64,000 nt of DNA from Skermanella aerolata KACC 11604 (GCF_000936425.1 NZ_AVFK01000003.1:62001-126000), one strand, 5' to 3'. Counted from the stretch's first letter, positions 7,726 to 16,207 are shown. Notes: generated from the sequence alone by a model not told the origin. A program made the numbers and translations.

Positions 7726-9144
7726 TCAGTGATGCAGGACGGCGTCGATCTCGTCCTCGCGCTTGGGCAGCGAGGCAAGCTCCGCCAGCGTGATCGGCTT
7801 GACGGGAGGACGCAGGCGGTAATAGCCGACCTCCGCTGGGGAAACTCCCCGCGCGTCCGCGATCACCTCGGTCACCGTCGGTCCGCACAGCCGTCCCTGG
7901 CAAGGACCCATGCCGCAGCGGAGGAACGACTTCGCCTGATTGGGACCGCTGCACCCTAGCTTGACGGCATCGCGGACCTGCGCCGCCGTCACTTCCTCGC
8001 ACCGGCAGACGATGGTGTCGTCGGACGGCACGCGGAAGTCCTGGGCCGGCTTGTAGAGCGTGTCGAGGAAGACCCGTCCCTGCCTGGCCTTCTCCAGTGC
8101 TTCCCGATGCGGTGCCGCGTCGCGGTCGCGCTGCTGGCGGTCGATCCGGCCAAGGCGATGCAGCGCGTCCAGCGCCGTCAGCCGGCCCTGATGCTCGGCG
8201 GAAAGCGCGCCGCCGATGCCGGCGCCGTCTCCGGCCAGCGAAACGCCCTCGACCGTGGTGGCGCCCCAGCCATCCGTCTGCGGCGTCCAGCAGCGCTGGG
8301 CATCGTCCCAGGACTGGGCGCAGCCGATCGCGTTGGCGAGGTTGAGGTTGGGGATGACGCCCTGGTGCAGCAGCAGCGTCTCGGCGGGAAGCCGCTGTTC
8401 CGCCCCGTTGCCCTGACGGTAGACGACGGACCGGACCTGTCCGTCTCCTTCCGCGCGCAGCGCCGTGACGTTGCCGATCACCTTGACCTTGCGGCGAACG
8501 TCGAGCAGCAGCTTCAGCCCCTTGCCGATATAGCAGGAGCGGACGAAGCCGGTCATGTGCGGCATCGCCTGCCGCCAGTTGGCCCGCGGCGTGGTGTCGA
8601 GAACGGCAGTGATTTCAGCACCCGCGCGGAGATACTGCCACGCCAGCAGCCACAGCAGCGGCCCGGTTCCGGCTAGCACGACGTTGCCGGTAGCCACCAA
8701 CCCGGAAGACTTCAGCAGGACCTGAGCCGCCCCGGCTCCCATCACGCCGGGCAGCGTCCAGCCCGGAACGGCGAAGGGCCGCTCCAGGGCGCCGGTGGCA
8801 AGGATGATGTGCTTGGCCGGCAGGATGCGCGCCGCACCCTCCCGCGACAAGCCGATCTCCAGATTGCGGGAAACGCTCCACACCGTCGTCCCCGGCAGAT
8901 AATCTGCACCGCTCTCCTGGAACGGCTTCACCAGCCCGGCGCCGTGCCAGTAGTCGGGACCGAGCACCTTCGGGTCGCGGACGGGCGTCTCCGTGACCGA
9001 GCGGTAGATCTGCCCTCCCGGCGCCGGCTGCTCGTCCAGCAGGACCGTGGAAATGCCCTGGCGTGCCGCCAGTGTGGCGGCGGCGAGGCCGGCGGGACCG
9101 GCGCCGATCACGGCAAGGTCGTAGCTCGTCTTGACGTCGCTCAC
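7726..9144 (-). CDS. NAD(P)/FAD-dependent oxidoreductase subunit with BFD-like [2Fe-2S] domain (HcnB/opine oxidase A type)
   Basis: A 472-aa flavoprotein. Residues 1-40 hold the FAD motif GAGPAGLAAATLAARQG, and TVLLDEQPAPGGQIYR follows as in opine oxidase and sarcosine oxidase alpha subunits. IILATGALERPFAVPGWTLPGVMGAGAAQ continues the pyridine-nucleotide-disulfide-reductase fold. The C-terminal ~90 residues form a bacterioferritin-associated-ferredoxin-like domain (IVCRCEEV, CGMGPCQGRLCGP) binding a [2Fe-2S] cluster. It starts with GTG at 9142-9144, overlapping the stop of the small [2Fe-2S] gene. With the neighbours at 9141-9437 and 9418-10551 it completes an HcnABC, opine-oxidase or D-hydroxyproline-dehydrogenase-like three-subunit enzyme; which substrate is used cannot be told. 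Confidence 0.9.
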   Translation of the reverse strand: MSDVKTSYDLAVIGAGPAGLAAATLAARQGISTVLLDEQPAPGGQIYRSVTETPVRDPKVLGPDYWHGAGLVKPFQESGADYLPGTTVWSVSRNLEIGLSREGAARILPAKHIILATGALERPFAVPGWTLPGVMGAGAAQVLLKSSGLVATGNVVLAGTGPLLWLLAWQYLRAGAEITAVLDTTPRANWRQAMPHMTGFVRSCYIGKGLKLLLDVRRKVKVIGNVTALRAEGDGQVRSVVYRQGNGAEQRLPAETLLLHQGVIPNLNLANAIGCAQSWDDAQRCWTPQTDGWGATTVEGVSLAGDGAGIGGALSAEHQGRLTALDALHRLGRIDRQQRDRDAAPHREALEKARQGRVFLDTLYKPAQDFRVPSDDTIVCRCEEVTAAQVRDAVKLGCSGPNQAKSFLRCGMGPCQGRLCGPTVTEVIADARGVSPAEVGYYRLRPPVKPITLAELASLPKREDEIDAVLHH

Positions 9145-9437
9145 CGGTCGATCTCCCGCTTGCCGTCTTGGGTTTCGATCCGCATGCCAGGAGCTACCCG
9201 AACCTGACAGCCCTGCCGGTTGCCGACATCATCTATCGTCACCAGACAGTCGAAGCAGACGCCCATCATGCAGTAGGGGGAACGGGGAGCGCCCGATACC
9301 GGCGTGTTCCGGCAGACGGTGATCCCGTTGGCGAGAAGGGCGGCGGCGACGGTGTCACCTGCCAGCGCCTCGGCGGCGCGGCCATCGACGGTGAACGGGA
9401 CCCGCTCGCCGGCGGCGTCATGCAGCCTTCGGAACAT
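9141..9437 (-). CDS. Small (2Fe-2S)-binding subunit (HcnA-like)
   Basis: A 98-aa ferredoxin-like subunit that begins at the ATG at 9435-9437 with a GGAGG site; the longer open frame upstream overlaps the preceding oxidase. It carries the cysteine pattern of HcnA and of D-hydroxyproline dehydrogenase beta subunits: one Cys in GITVCRNTPV, then PYCMMGVCFDC, then a final Cys in GCQVRV. It also has the N-terminal FTVDGRAAEALAGDTVAAALLANG strand-helix. It passes electrons between the two flavin subunits. It overlaps both neighbours, which shows tight translational coupling. Confidence 0.9.
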   Translation of the reverse strand: MFRRLHDAAGERVPFTVDGRAAEALAGDTVAAALLANGITVCRNTPVSGAPRSPYCMMGVCFDCLVTIDDVGNRQGCQVRVAPGMRIETQDGKREIDR

Positions 9438-10551
9438 CGAACCTCCGGGCGCTGAATACATCGAATTCCTCGGGCAGTTTGCCGGCCGCGATATGCGGAG
9501 CCAGCGCCAGGGCATGGTTGGCGGCCAGGGTGACGCCGCTGTGGCAGGTGGCGACGAAGGCGCCGGGCATGGTGACGGACTGTTCGTAGATCGGGAAGCC
9601 GTCGGGACTCAGCACCCGAAGGGCAGCCCAGGTCCGCACCACGTTCAACTTGCCCAGCAGCGGGAAGACGCGGACGGCGCGCTCAGCGATGGTGGAGGTG
9701 ACGCCCGGCCGGACCGTCGTGTCGAAGCCGGCATCCTCGAAGCTGTCGCCGATCATCACGCCGCCCTCGTCGGTCTGGCGGATATAGCCGACCGGGAACT
9801 TCAGGAACGGCGCCGTCTTCTCCGTCACGATGACGTGACCGCGCTCTGGCCGGACGGGAGCGCTCAGGCCCACCATGGGGGCCAGCCGGGCGCTGTCATG
9901 GCCGGCGGCCAGCACGATCCTGCCGGCCCTGACCTCGCCGCCGCCCACCGTCGTCAGGCGGAAGCCGCCGTCGCGGTGCTCGATGCTCTCGACCCGCCGG
10001 TTGGGCAGGTAGGCGGCCCCGAAGCGGTTTAGCCCGGTATGGAAGGCGCGGAAGAGCTTGAGCGAATTGCAGTGGCCGTCCAGCGGGCAATAGCTCGCCC
10101 CGGCGACATCGGGACCGATGAACGGCATCTCCTTCGCGACGGCGGCGCGGTCCATGATCTCGTAGTCGTAGCGGAGCATGGCCTGCTGGTTGTGAAGCCG
10201 CTTCAACTGGTTGGCGCGGTCTTCCAGCTCGGCTTCCGACAGGGCCGGCATGAAGCCGCCGGGCCGCTCGAAACAGACGTCGATGCCGGTCTGGTCGCGC
10301 AGCAGGGACGCAAGCTCGCCCCAGCTGTCGGACGAACGCCGGGTCCAAGCGCCGTATTCCGGCATGCCCAACCCCTTGCCCTGCACCCAGACCAGCGCGA
10401 AGTTGCCGCGCGACGGACGGACGGCGACATCGCCCTCGTCCAGTATGGCGACCTTCTGCCCGAGGCGCGCGAGGCCCCAGGCGGTCGCCGACCCGACGAG
10501 CCCGCCGCCGACAACGGCGACGTCGTAATCGGATCTCTGTTCAGCAGACAT
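9418..10551 (-). CDS. FAD-dependent oxidoreductase, DAO family (HcnC/opine oxidase B type), copy 1
   Basis: A 377-aa DAO-family flavoprotein with YDVAVVGGGLVGSATAWGLARLG and VAILDEGD at the N-terminus, GRIVLAAGHDSARLAPMVGL in the middle and a C-terminal TCHSGVTLAANHALALAPHIA segment that closes the FAD site. It is the catalytic dehydrogenase subunit of the trimodular enzyme encoded with 9141-9437 and 7726-9144. The ATG at 10549-10551 has an AGGAGT site that overlaps the TAG stop of the upstream permease gene. Transporter and oxidase are therefore one transcription unit, and the imported compound is probably the substrate. Confidence 0.9.
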   Translation of the reverse strand: MSAEQRSDYDVAVVGGGLVGSATAWGLARLGQKVAILDEGDVAVRPSRGNFALVWVQGKGLGMPEYGAWTRRSSDSWGELASLLRDQTGIDVCFERPGGFMPALSEAELEDRANQLKRLHNQQAMLRYDYEIMDRAAVAKEMPFIGPDVAGASYCPLDGHCNSLKLFRAFHTGLNRFGAAYLPNRRVESIEHRDGGFRLTTVGGGEVRAGRIVLAAGHDSARLAPMVGLSAPVRPERGHVIVTEKTAPFLKFPVGYIRQTDEGGVMIGDSFEDAGFDTTVRPGVTSTIAERAVRVFPLLGKLNVVRTWAALRVLSPDGFPIYEQSVTMPGAFVATCHSGVTLAANHALALAPHIAAGKLPEEFDVFSARRFDVPKAA

Positions 10552-10559
10552 CGTGGAAA

Positions 10560-11360
10560 CTACTCCTGTCCGCGGCCGACCAGCAGCCGCTCAAGTCCGT
10601 AAAGGCGGTCCAGGACCAGCATCGCCGCAACCGTCATGAAGATCAGGGCGGCGGAAACCGCGGCCACCAGCGGATCGATGTTGTCCTGGATGTAGAGGAA
10701 GAGGCGGACCGGCAGCGTCGTCGTCTCGGGCGAGGCGATGAAGACCGTCATCGTCACTTCGTCGAAGCTGTTGATGAAGGCCAGCACCCAGCCGCTGGCG
10801 ACGCCCGGCAGGATCAGCGGCAGCGTCACCCGGCGGAAGGTGGTGAACGACGAGGCACCGAGCGAGGCCGCCGCGTTCTCGATCGACCGGTCCATGCCGG
10901 TGGAGGACGCCAGGATCAGCCGGAGCGCGAAGGGGATGATGATGACGACATGGCTCAGCACTAGCCCGGTGAACGTCCCGCCCAACCCGATCTGCGTGAA
11001 GAAGCGCAGGAAGGCGATGCCCAGCACGATATGAGGAACCATCAGCGGCGACAGGAACAGCGCTGTCATGACCTCGCGGCCGGGGAACTGGTGCCGTGCG
11101 ATGGCCAGAGCCGCCGGGATCGAGAAGGCCACGGCGACCGTCGACGACAGGGCTCCCAGCAGGAGGCTGTCGCGGAAGGCCCGGACGAATTCCGGATTGT
11201 CGCCGATCGCGTAGAACCAGCGGAGCGAGACGCCGTTGGTCGGCAGCGACAGGTAGCCTTCGGGCGTGAAGGCGACGGCGCAGACGATCAGGATCGGCGC
11301 CAGCAGGAAGCCCAGGAACAGCACGTGGAAGACGAGGGCCAGGGGGCTGTTGCGGTTCAT
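10560..11360 (-). CDS. ABC transporter permease, PotC-like
   Basis: A 266-aa membrane protein with about six hydrophobic segments and the binding-protein-dependent inner-membrane signature near residues 155-185 (IENAAASLGASSFTTFRRVTLPLILPG), which contacts the ATPase. It belongs to the spermidine/putrescine (PotC) branch of the permease family. The ATG overlaps the stop of the upstream permease by four bases. It should form the import channel with the 11357-12286 permease and the 12283-13335 ATPase. Confidence 0.92.
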   Translation of the reverse strand: MNRNSPLALVFHVLFLGFLLAPILIVCAVAFTPEGYLSLPTNGVSLRWFYAIGDNPEFVRAFRDSLLLGALSSTVAVAFSIPAALAIARHQFPGREVMTALFLSPLMVPHIVLGIAFLRFFTQIGLGGTFTGLVLSHVVIIIPFALRLILASSTGMDRSIENAAASLGASSFTTFRRVTLPLILPGVASGWVLAFINSFDEVTMTVFIASPETTTLPVRLFLYIQDNIDPLVAAVSAALIFMTVAAMLVLDRLYGLERLLVGRGQE

Positions 11361-12286
11361 TCGAACACCTGCTTGTAGCGACGCTCGATCAGGCGGTTGC
11401 AGCCGACGATGATGACGATGTTGGCGATCAGCAGCAGGATCGCGACGGCGGCGCCCAGCGGCCAGTTGAGCGTGTTCAGGAACTCGTCATAGGCCAGGGT
11501 CGCCGCGACCTTCAGGCGCCGGCCGCCGATGATGGCCGGGGTGGCGAAGGCGCTGGCCGCCAGCGCGAAGACGATGATCGAGCCGGACAGGATGCCGGGG
11601 ATGATCTGGGGCAGGACCACGCGGCGCAGCACGGTGAACGGCTTGGCGCCCAGCGACAGCGCCGCGTTCTCGATCTGCGGGTCGAGCCGCTGGAGCGATG
11701 CCCAGACCGACAGCACCATGAACGGCACCAGCACATGGGTCAGCGCGATGACGACGCCGGTTTCGGTGTACATGAACTCGATCGGGGTCGAGATCACGCC
11801 GATCGCCATGAGTCCCTGGTTGATCAGCCCGGTGGAACCCAGCAGCAGCGCCCAGCCCAGCGTCCGCGACACGACCGAGATCAGCAGCGGACCCAGCACG
11901 ATCAGCAGGCAGATGCCGCGCCAAGGGGAGCGCATGCGGCGCAGGATATAGGCTTCCGGAGCGCCGATAACGGCGCAGATCAGCGTGACCAGGAAGGCGA
12001 TGCGGAACGTCCGCAGGAAGACTTCGTGGAAGTAGCTGTCGGAGAAGATCTCGAGGTAGTTGCCGAACTGCCAGACATCCTGGATGCCGGTGTAGAAGCC
12101 GAAGCTGTTGAGCGACAGCAGCGCCGTCATCGCCAGCGGGACCAGCAGCAGCACCGCGAACAATGCCAGGGCGGGCAGGCTCAGCAGGTATGGCACCCAG
12201 CGCCGGCGGTCCGCAGGCGCAGGGGAGGGGGACGCCGCGGTGTCGTGGGAGGCGGTCAACGAGTTGGATTCAGGCACGGCGGTCAT
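11357..12286 (-). CDS. ABC transporter permease, PotB-like
   Basis: A 309-aa permease. I chose the ATG at 12284-12286, which overlaps the ATPase stop as ATGA; the longer open frame upstream lies inside the ATPase gene. After a ~35-residue polar, Pro/Ala-rich N-terminus come about six membrane helices (YLLSLPALALFAVLLLVPLA is the first). The coupling loop reads IENAALSLGAKPFTVLRRVVLPQIIPG. It pairs with the PotC-like permease. The same architecture is used by importers of polyamines, opines and related cationic solutes. Confidence 0.92.
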   Translation of the reverse strand: MTAVPESNSLTASHDTAASPSPAPADRRRWVPYLLSLPALALFAVLLLVPLAMTALLSLNSFGFYTGIQDVWQFGNYLEIFSDSYFHEVFLRTFRIAFLVTLICAVIGAPEAYILRRMRSPWRGICLLIVLGPLLISVVSRTLGWALLLGSTGLINQGLMAIGVISTPIEFMYTETGVVIALTHVLVPFMVLSVWASLQRLDPQIENAALSLGAKPFTVLRRVVLPQIIPGILSGSIIVFALAASAFATPAIIGGRRLKVAATLAYDEFLNTLNWPLGAAVAILLLIANIVIIVGCNRLIERRYKQVFE

Positions 12287-13335
12287 GAAGCGCCAGCCTG
12301 GGCGGCCATCACCCGCATGTCCTCCGGACGCCAGCCGACCATGACCCGCTCGTTCTCCTGCGGCATCGCCTGCCCGTCGTGCTGGCGGATCACCATCACC
12401 TGACCGGCCTCGGTCCCGACTTCGAACAGCCACTGGGTTCCCTGGAAGACCCGCGCCCGCACCATGCCCGGCACGCCGGCGTCGGGGACGAAGGCGACCT
12501 TCTCCGGACGGACGGTCATGACGCCGGGGCCGGCGGGAACGTCAGGCCCGACCGGCCAGGAAGCGCCCGACACGTCGATCCGGCCGACGCCGCCGTCTTG
12601 CCGCACCATGCCCTGAAGCAGGTTGGTCCGGCCCAGGAAATTGGCGACGAAGGCGCTGGCCGGGCGGTCGTAAGCTTCCTGCGGGGCCGCCACCTGCTCG
12701 ACCTTGCCCTTGTTCATCACGACGACGCGGTCCGACAGGGCCATCGCCTCCGACTGGTCGTGCGTGACGAGGATCATGGTGGTGCCGACGGTGCGCTGAA
12801 TGCGCCGGAGTTCGATCTGCATCTCCTCCCGCATCTTGGCGTCCAGGTTGGACAGCGGCTCGTCCAGCAGCAGCAGGTTCGGCTTGATGACGAGGGCACG
12901 GGCCAGCGCCACCCGCTGCTGCTGGCCGCCGGACATCCGCTTGGGATGCCGGTCGCCATAGGCGCCGAGGCCGACCAGGTTCAGCGTCTCGGTTACCATG
13001 CGGTCGCGGTCGGCGCGCGACACGCCGCGCATCTCCAGGCCGAACGCGACGTTCTCCGCCGCCGTCATGTGCGGGAACAGCGCGTAGCTCTGGAAGACGA
13101 TGCCCAGGCCGCGCTCGTTCGGCTTCTTCGCCAGCAGGTCGGCGCCGTTCAGCGAAACCCGGCCCGACGTGGGATCGGTGAAGCCGGCGATCATCTGGAG
13201 CGTGGTGGTCTTGCCGCAGCCGGACGGGCCGAGCAGCGAGACCAGCTCGCCCTTTTCGACGTCGAGCGAGATGCCGTCCACCGCAAGGTACTGGTTGAAC
13301 CGCTTGGTCAGTTTATCGAGGACAAGATAAGGCAA
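12283..13335 (-). CDS. ABC transporter ATP-binding protein, PotA-like
   Basis: The ATPase of the importer, about 350 aa. It has the Walker A motif GPSGCGKTTT, the Q-loop in VFQSYALFPHMT, the signature MSGGQQQRVALARAL, Walker B LLLLDEPLSNLDA and the H-loop ILVTHDQSEA, followed by a C-terminal TOBE-type regulatory domain. I prefer a TTG start at 13333-13335 (MPYLVLDKL after a CGGAG site). A TTG at 13368 would place the start inside a hairpin. This is uncertain by 11 codons. Confidence 0.9.
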   Translation of the reverse strand: MPYLVLDKLTKRFNQYLAVDGISLDVEKGELVSLLGPSGCGKTTTLQMIAGFTDPTSGRVSLNGADLLAKKPNERGLGIVFQSYALFPHMTAAENVAFGLEMRGVSRADRDRMVTETLNLVGLGAYGDRHPKRMSGGQQQRVALARALVIKPNLLLLDEPLSNLDAKMREEMQIELRRIQRTVGTTMILVTHDQSEAMALSDRVVVMNKGKVEQVAAPQEAYDRPASAFVANFLGRTNLLQGMVRQDGGVGRIDVSGASWPVGPDVPAGPGVMTVRPEKVAFVPDAGVPGMVRARVFQGTQWLFEVGTEAGQVMVIRQHDGQAMPQENERVMVGWRPEDMRVMAAQAGAS

Positions 13336-13356
13336 GGATGAATCTCCGCAGCCGGC

Positions 13357-13376
13357 AGGCGGGCGCAAGCCCGCCT
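13357..13376 (-). other. 8-bp perfect stem-loop between binding-protein and ATPase genes
   Basis: AGGCGGGC (13357-13364), loop GCAA, then GCCCGCCT (13369-13376). It lies in the 54-base gap after the binding-protein stop at 13390 and has no T-run. Hairpins at this place usually protect the mRNA of the abundant binding protein and lower expression of the downstream transporter genes. Confidence 0.6.
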
Positions 13377-13389
13377 CAAGATCAAGGGG

Positions 13390-14424
13390 TCAGCGCTCGA
13401 CTTCGCGGGTCCAGCGCTTGTTCCAGACCTCGCGGTTGGCGTTGATCGTGTCCCAATCCACCACCAGCAGCTTGCTCATCTGCTCCGGCCCGTAGGGCAG
13501 TCCCTTTTGCTGCTCGGGCTTGAGTTCGACCGTCTTGTTCATCGGGCCGAAGCCGGCGTCTACCGCCAGCGCCATCTGCGCCGTCGGCATCAGCATGTAC
13601 TGGATGAACTGCTGCGCCTCGGCCGCCTGCTTGCTGCCCTCGACCTGACAGGCGGCCGATGCGAGCACGACGCCGCCTTCCTTGGGATAGACGAAGGCGG
13701 CGGGGAAGCCGGTATCCGCCAGCGCCTTGACCCGGCCCGAACCCCAGACCGCGATGTTGGCCTGACCGCTCTGGAACAGCTCTGTCATCTTGCCGGGCGA
13801 CGGCTCGTAGGCCAGGACGTTGGGGTTGATCTTATCGGTGAATTCCTCGAAGCCGGGCTCGATGTTCTTCTCGCCACCGCCGTTCAGCCGCGCCATCATC
13901 ACCAGGGCATGCAGGCCGTAGGAGTTGTTGATCGGCGGGACGACAAGCTTCTTCTTGTACTTCGCGTCCTCGATGTCCTTCCACGAGGTCGGCGCCGGCC
14001 AGCCGTTCTCGTCGAACACCTTCTTGTTGTAGACGATGCCGGTGCCGACGGCGCCGAAGTTCACGGCCTTGTTGGACGGGATCTTCGCAAGGTCGTACAG
14101 GTCGTCGTAGACGGGGGCCTTCGCCAGATCGGCGCAGAAGCCGAGCGCCACCGCCTGGTACATCGGGCCGTCGTCGAGGATGACCAGATCGATCTGCTGG
14201 TTGCCCTTCTGGGCCTGGAGCTTGGCGAGGTTGTCGGTCGAGTTGCCGGCGACGTATTCGACCTTCACGCCGTACTGCTTCTCGAAGCCGGGGATGATCT
14301 CCTTCCGCATCGTCTGCTCGAAGGAACCGCCGTAAGCCGCCACGTAGAGGGTCTTCTGCTGCGCCTGCGCCGTGCCGCACCATACGGCGGCCGTCGCCAT
14401 CAAACCGTAAACCAAAGCCCGCAT
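13390..14424 (-). CDS. ABC transporter periplasmic substrate-binding protein, PotD/opine-binding type
   Basis: A 344-aa extracellular solute-binding protein. A signal peptide ends at AQA/QQ near residue 22. The mature start TLYVAAYGGSFEQTMRKEIIPGFEKQYG is typical of the PotD/IdiA-like cluster that binds polyamines, opines and iron complexes. NFGAVGTGIVYNKKVF and PINNSYGLHALVMMAR follow. It is the first gene of an eleven-gene minus-strand operon (14424 to 4995) and has a strong AGGAGAGAG ribosome site. Divergent transcription from the LysR gene suggests control by that regulator. Confidence 0.92.
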   Translation of the reverse strand: MRALVYGLMATAAVWCGTAQAQQKTLYVAAYGGSFEQTMRKEIIPGFEKQYGVKVEYVAGNSTDNLAKLQAQKGNQQIDLVILDDGPMYQAVALGFCADLAKAPVYDDLYDLAKIPSNKAVNFGAVGTGIVYNKKVFDENGWPAPTSWKDIEDAKYKKKLVVPPINNSYGLHALVMMARLNGGGEKNIEPGFEEFTDKINPNVLAYEPSPGKMTELFQSGQANIAVWGSGRVKALADTGFPAAFVYPKEGGVVLASAACQVEGSKQAAEAQQFIQYMLMPTAQMALAVDAGFGPMNKTVELKPEQQKGLPYGPEQMSKLLVVDWDTINANREVWNKRWTREVER

Positions 14425-14503
14425 CTGTCTCTCTCCTGTTCTGCATTGATTGCCGACCCGCGCTATTGCCGGTGCGCTTGGGCGACAGGTTCGCCCCGTC
14501 GCT

Positions 14504-14554
14504 GCATAATCGTCAAATCGAATTGCTGGCGGTTCTCATAACCAAATATTATGC
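14504..14554. promoter_or_regulatory. Candidate LysR operator between divergent genes
   Basis: In the 167-base gap between the binding-protein gene and lysR, GCATAAT (14504-14510) is repeated in inverted form as ATTATGC (14548-14554), 44 bases apart centre to centre. That is about four helical turns, the spacing used by LysR-family tetramers. The stretch around it (AACCAAATATTATGC) is AT-rich and likely promoter DNA. This is inferred from the pattern only. Confidence 0.4.
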
Positions 14555-14591
14555 TGTAACGGAATTGAAGCCTTTGGAGTTGTCCCGTCGC

Positions 14592-15497
14592 GTGCTCAAT
14601 CCCCGCCAGATCGAAGCCTTCCGCGCCGTCATGCTGACCGGCGGCATCACGTCGGCCGCCGAGCTGATGAGCATTTCCCAGCCGGCGGTAAGCCGCTTGA
14701 TCGGCGATCTGCAATACGCGCTGAAGCTGACGCTGTTCGAACGGCGCGGATCAAGGATCACGCCGACGAGCGAGGCGCAGTTGCTCTATCAGGAGGTCGA
14801 GCGGTCCTTCGTCGGGCTGGAGCGGATCGAGCAGGCGGCGCGCGACCTGGAGTCGCGCCGGGCGGGGACGCTGCGGGTGGCGGCGATGCCGGCCCTGGCG
14901 ATCGGCTTCCTGCCGCGCTTCGTCGCCCGCTTCCTGGAGCAGCGACCGCGCGTGGACGTCTCGCTCTGGGGCAGCAGTTCGACGCTGGTGCTGGACTGGG
15001 TGGCGGCGGGGCAGTGCGAATTGGGGTTCGGCCAGACCCCGGTCGAGCACGCCACCGTCCTAAGCGAGAAGCTGCCGCCCGTCCCGGCGGTCGCCATCAT
15101 TCCCAGCGACCACTGGCTGGCGGCAAAAGAGCGGATCGTACCGGAGGACTTCGCGAACGAACCCTTCATTTCACTGGGATCTTCGACGCTGCTCAGGTAC
15201 CGGATCGACGCCGTCTTCGCCGACCACGGCGTCAACCGGAAGCAGCGCATCGAGACGCAGTTGACGATGATCGCTTGTGCGCTGGTCGCCGCCGGCACTG
15301 GGGTCGCCATCGTCGACCCGTTCACCGCGGAAGAGTATGTCGGGCGCGGATTGGCTGTCCGCCCCTTCGCACCCAGCATCAATGTCGAGATGTCCATCCT
15401 GCATTCGGCGCAGCGGACGCTCTCGACACTGGCTCAGGACTTCCTGGCTGAATTCCGCTCCGAGGTGGCGGGATACAGCCTGAAAATGCGGGCTTAA
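14592..15497 (+). CDS. LysR-family transcriptional regulator
   Basis: A 301-aa LysR regulator. The open frame extends to a TTG at 14466, but the GTG at 14592 gives the usual start MLNPRQIEAFRAVMLTGG with a GGAG site 12 bases upstream. The N-terminal helix-turn-helix is ITSAAELMSISQPAVSRLIGDLQYAL with LFERRG after it; a substrate-binding-like domain follows (LRVAAMPALAIGFLPRFVARFL). It is divergent from the transporter/oxidase operon and is its most likely ligand-responsive activator; the inducer is probably the transported amine or imino acid. Confidence 0.92.
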   Translation: MLNPRQIEAFRAVMLTGGITSAAELMSISQPAVSRLIGDLQYALKLTLFERRGSRITPTSEAQLLYQEVERSFVGLERIEQAARDLESRRAGTLRVAAMPALAIGFLPRFVARFLEQRPRVDVSLWGSSSTLVLDWVAAGQCELGFGQTPVEHATVLSEKLPPVPAVAIIPSDHWLAAKERIVPEDFANEPFISLGSSTLLRYRIDAVFADHGVNRKQRIETQLTMIACALVAAGTGVAIVDPFTAEEYVGRGLAVRPFAPSINVEMSILHSAQRTLSTLAQDFLAEFRSEVAGYSLKMRA

Positions 15498-15508
15498 TTA
15501 CCGGTCGA

Positions 15509-15670
15509 TCAGTCGTGATCGTGCTGGGTGTCGGGGTTGGTCTTCCCGGTCGGCATACTGGGATCGGCTTCCGCGTCGACGGTCTGCGAACTGGCCCAGA
15601 GCATCGAAGCGCTCAACGCGAGGAACGAGCCGACTACGAGAAGAAGAAAAGCAACGTTGCCGCCAGTCAT
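15509..15670 (-). CDS. Small single-pass membrane protein (53 aa)
   Basis: A short gene with a perfect AGGAGG site six bases before the ATG at 15668-15670. The product starts MTGGNVAFLLLVVGSFLALSA, one hydrophobic helix, followed by a polar tail that ends in NPDTQHDHD, which could bind metal. It overlaps no other gene and is convergent with lysR. I do not recognise the family. The strong ribosome site and clean membrane-helix/polar-tail layout make it more credible than chance. Confidence 0.6.
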   Translation of the reverse strand: MTGGNVAFLLLVVGSFLALSASMLWASSQTVDAEADPSMPTGKTNPDTQHDHD

Positions 15671-15727
15671 GTATTCCTCCTGATTTCATCCATGTCACAG
15701 ATCCTCGGACGATCCACCCTACGAGGT

Positions 15728-16138
15728 CTAGTCGTAGTAGTAGTCGCGTTGATAGGCGTCTTCATCGTCGTAACCGAGGTCCGGCGGACGGTGGGAGACC
15801 GCCTGTCCTCGCCCGCTTCGGCTCAGCAGCGCGCCGATGACGAAGCCGGCGGAGAGCGCGCCGAGCAGGCTCGCGACGGGATGCTCCCGGACGAATGTTT
15901 CCGCGGTTCCGATGCCGTAGGACCGACGGTCCCGGACCGGATAGCCGGCGTGCCTGCCGGTTTCCGTCCCGGTCGCCGGGCTCACCGGAGAGTACGCTGC
16001 CGGCGTGGGGGCTCCGACCTCTTCCGAACCGGTCTCCAGCACCCTTCCGGGATCGGCATTCGGACGTGATGGAATGGAGCGGGCCGCGACATCGCTGGAC
16101 TTGGCATATGTCGGCGGCGTCTCTGTCGAGGCGGTCAT
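15728..16138 (-). CDS. DUF883-like (ElaB/YqjD-type) small membrane-anchored protein
   Basis: About 136 aa from the ATG at 16136-16138 (CGGGAGA site); an in-frame TTG at 16186 is less likely. The N-terminal ~85 residues are polar, Pro/Ser/Thr-rich and probably disordered. A C-terminal segment ETFVREHPVASLLGALSAGFVIGALLSRS is the glycine-zipper membrane anchor of DUF883/ElaB/YqjD proteins, which associate with stationary-phase ribosomes in E. coli. The tail (DDEDAYQRDYYYD) is acidic and tyrosine-rich. It lies between a histidine kinase gene and the 53-aa membrane protein gene on the same strand. Confidence 0.7.
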   Translation of the reverse strand: MTASTETPPTYAKSSDVAARSIPSRPNADPGRVLETGSEEVGAPTPAAYSPVSPATGTETGRHAGYPVRDRRSYGIGTAETFVREHPVASLLGALSAGFVIGALLSRSGRGQAVSHRPPDLGYDDEDAYQRDYYYD

Positions 16139-16207
16139 GAGCGTTTCTCCCGGGTTCGTAACCTCTATGGGAAACAGGGTGGGCAAACGGTGGTTCCTTA
16201 ACGGCGT

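Noticed and set aside
13336-13368. Upstream TTG start of the PotA-like ATPase
   Set aside because: It places the first codons in a hairpin and adds residues not usual in the family; the TTG at 13335 with a CGGAG site is better.
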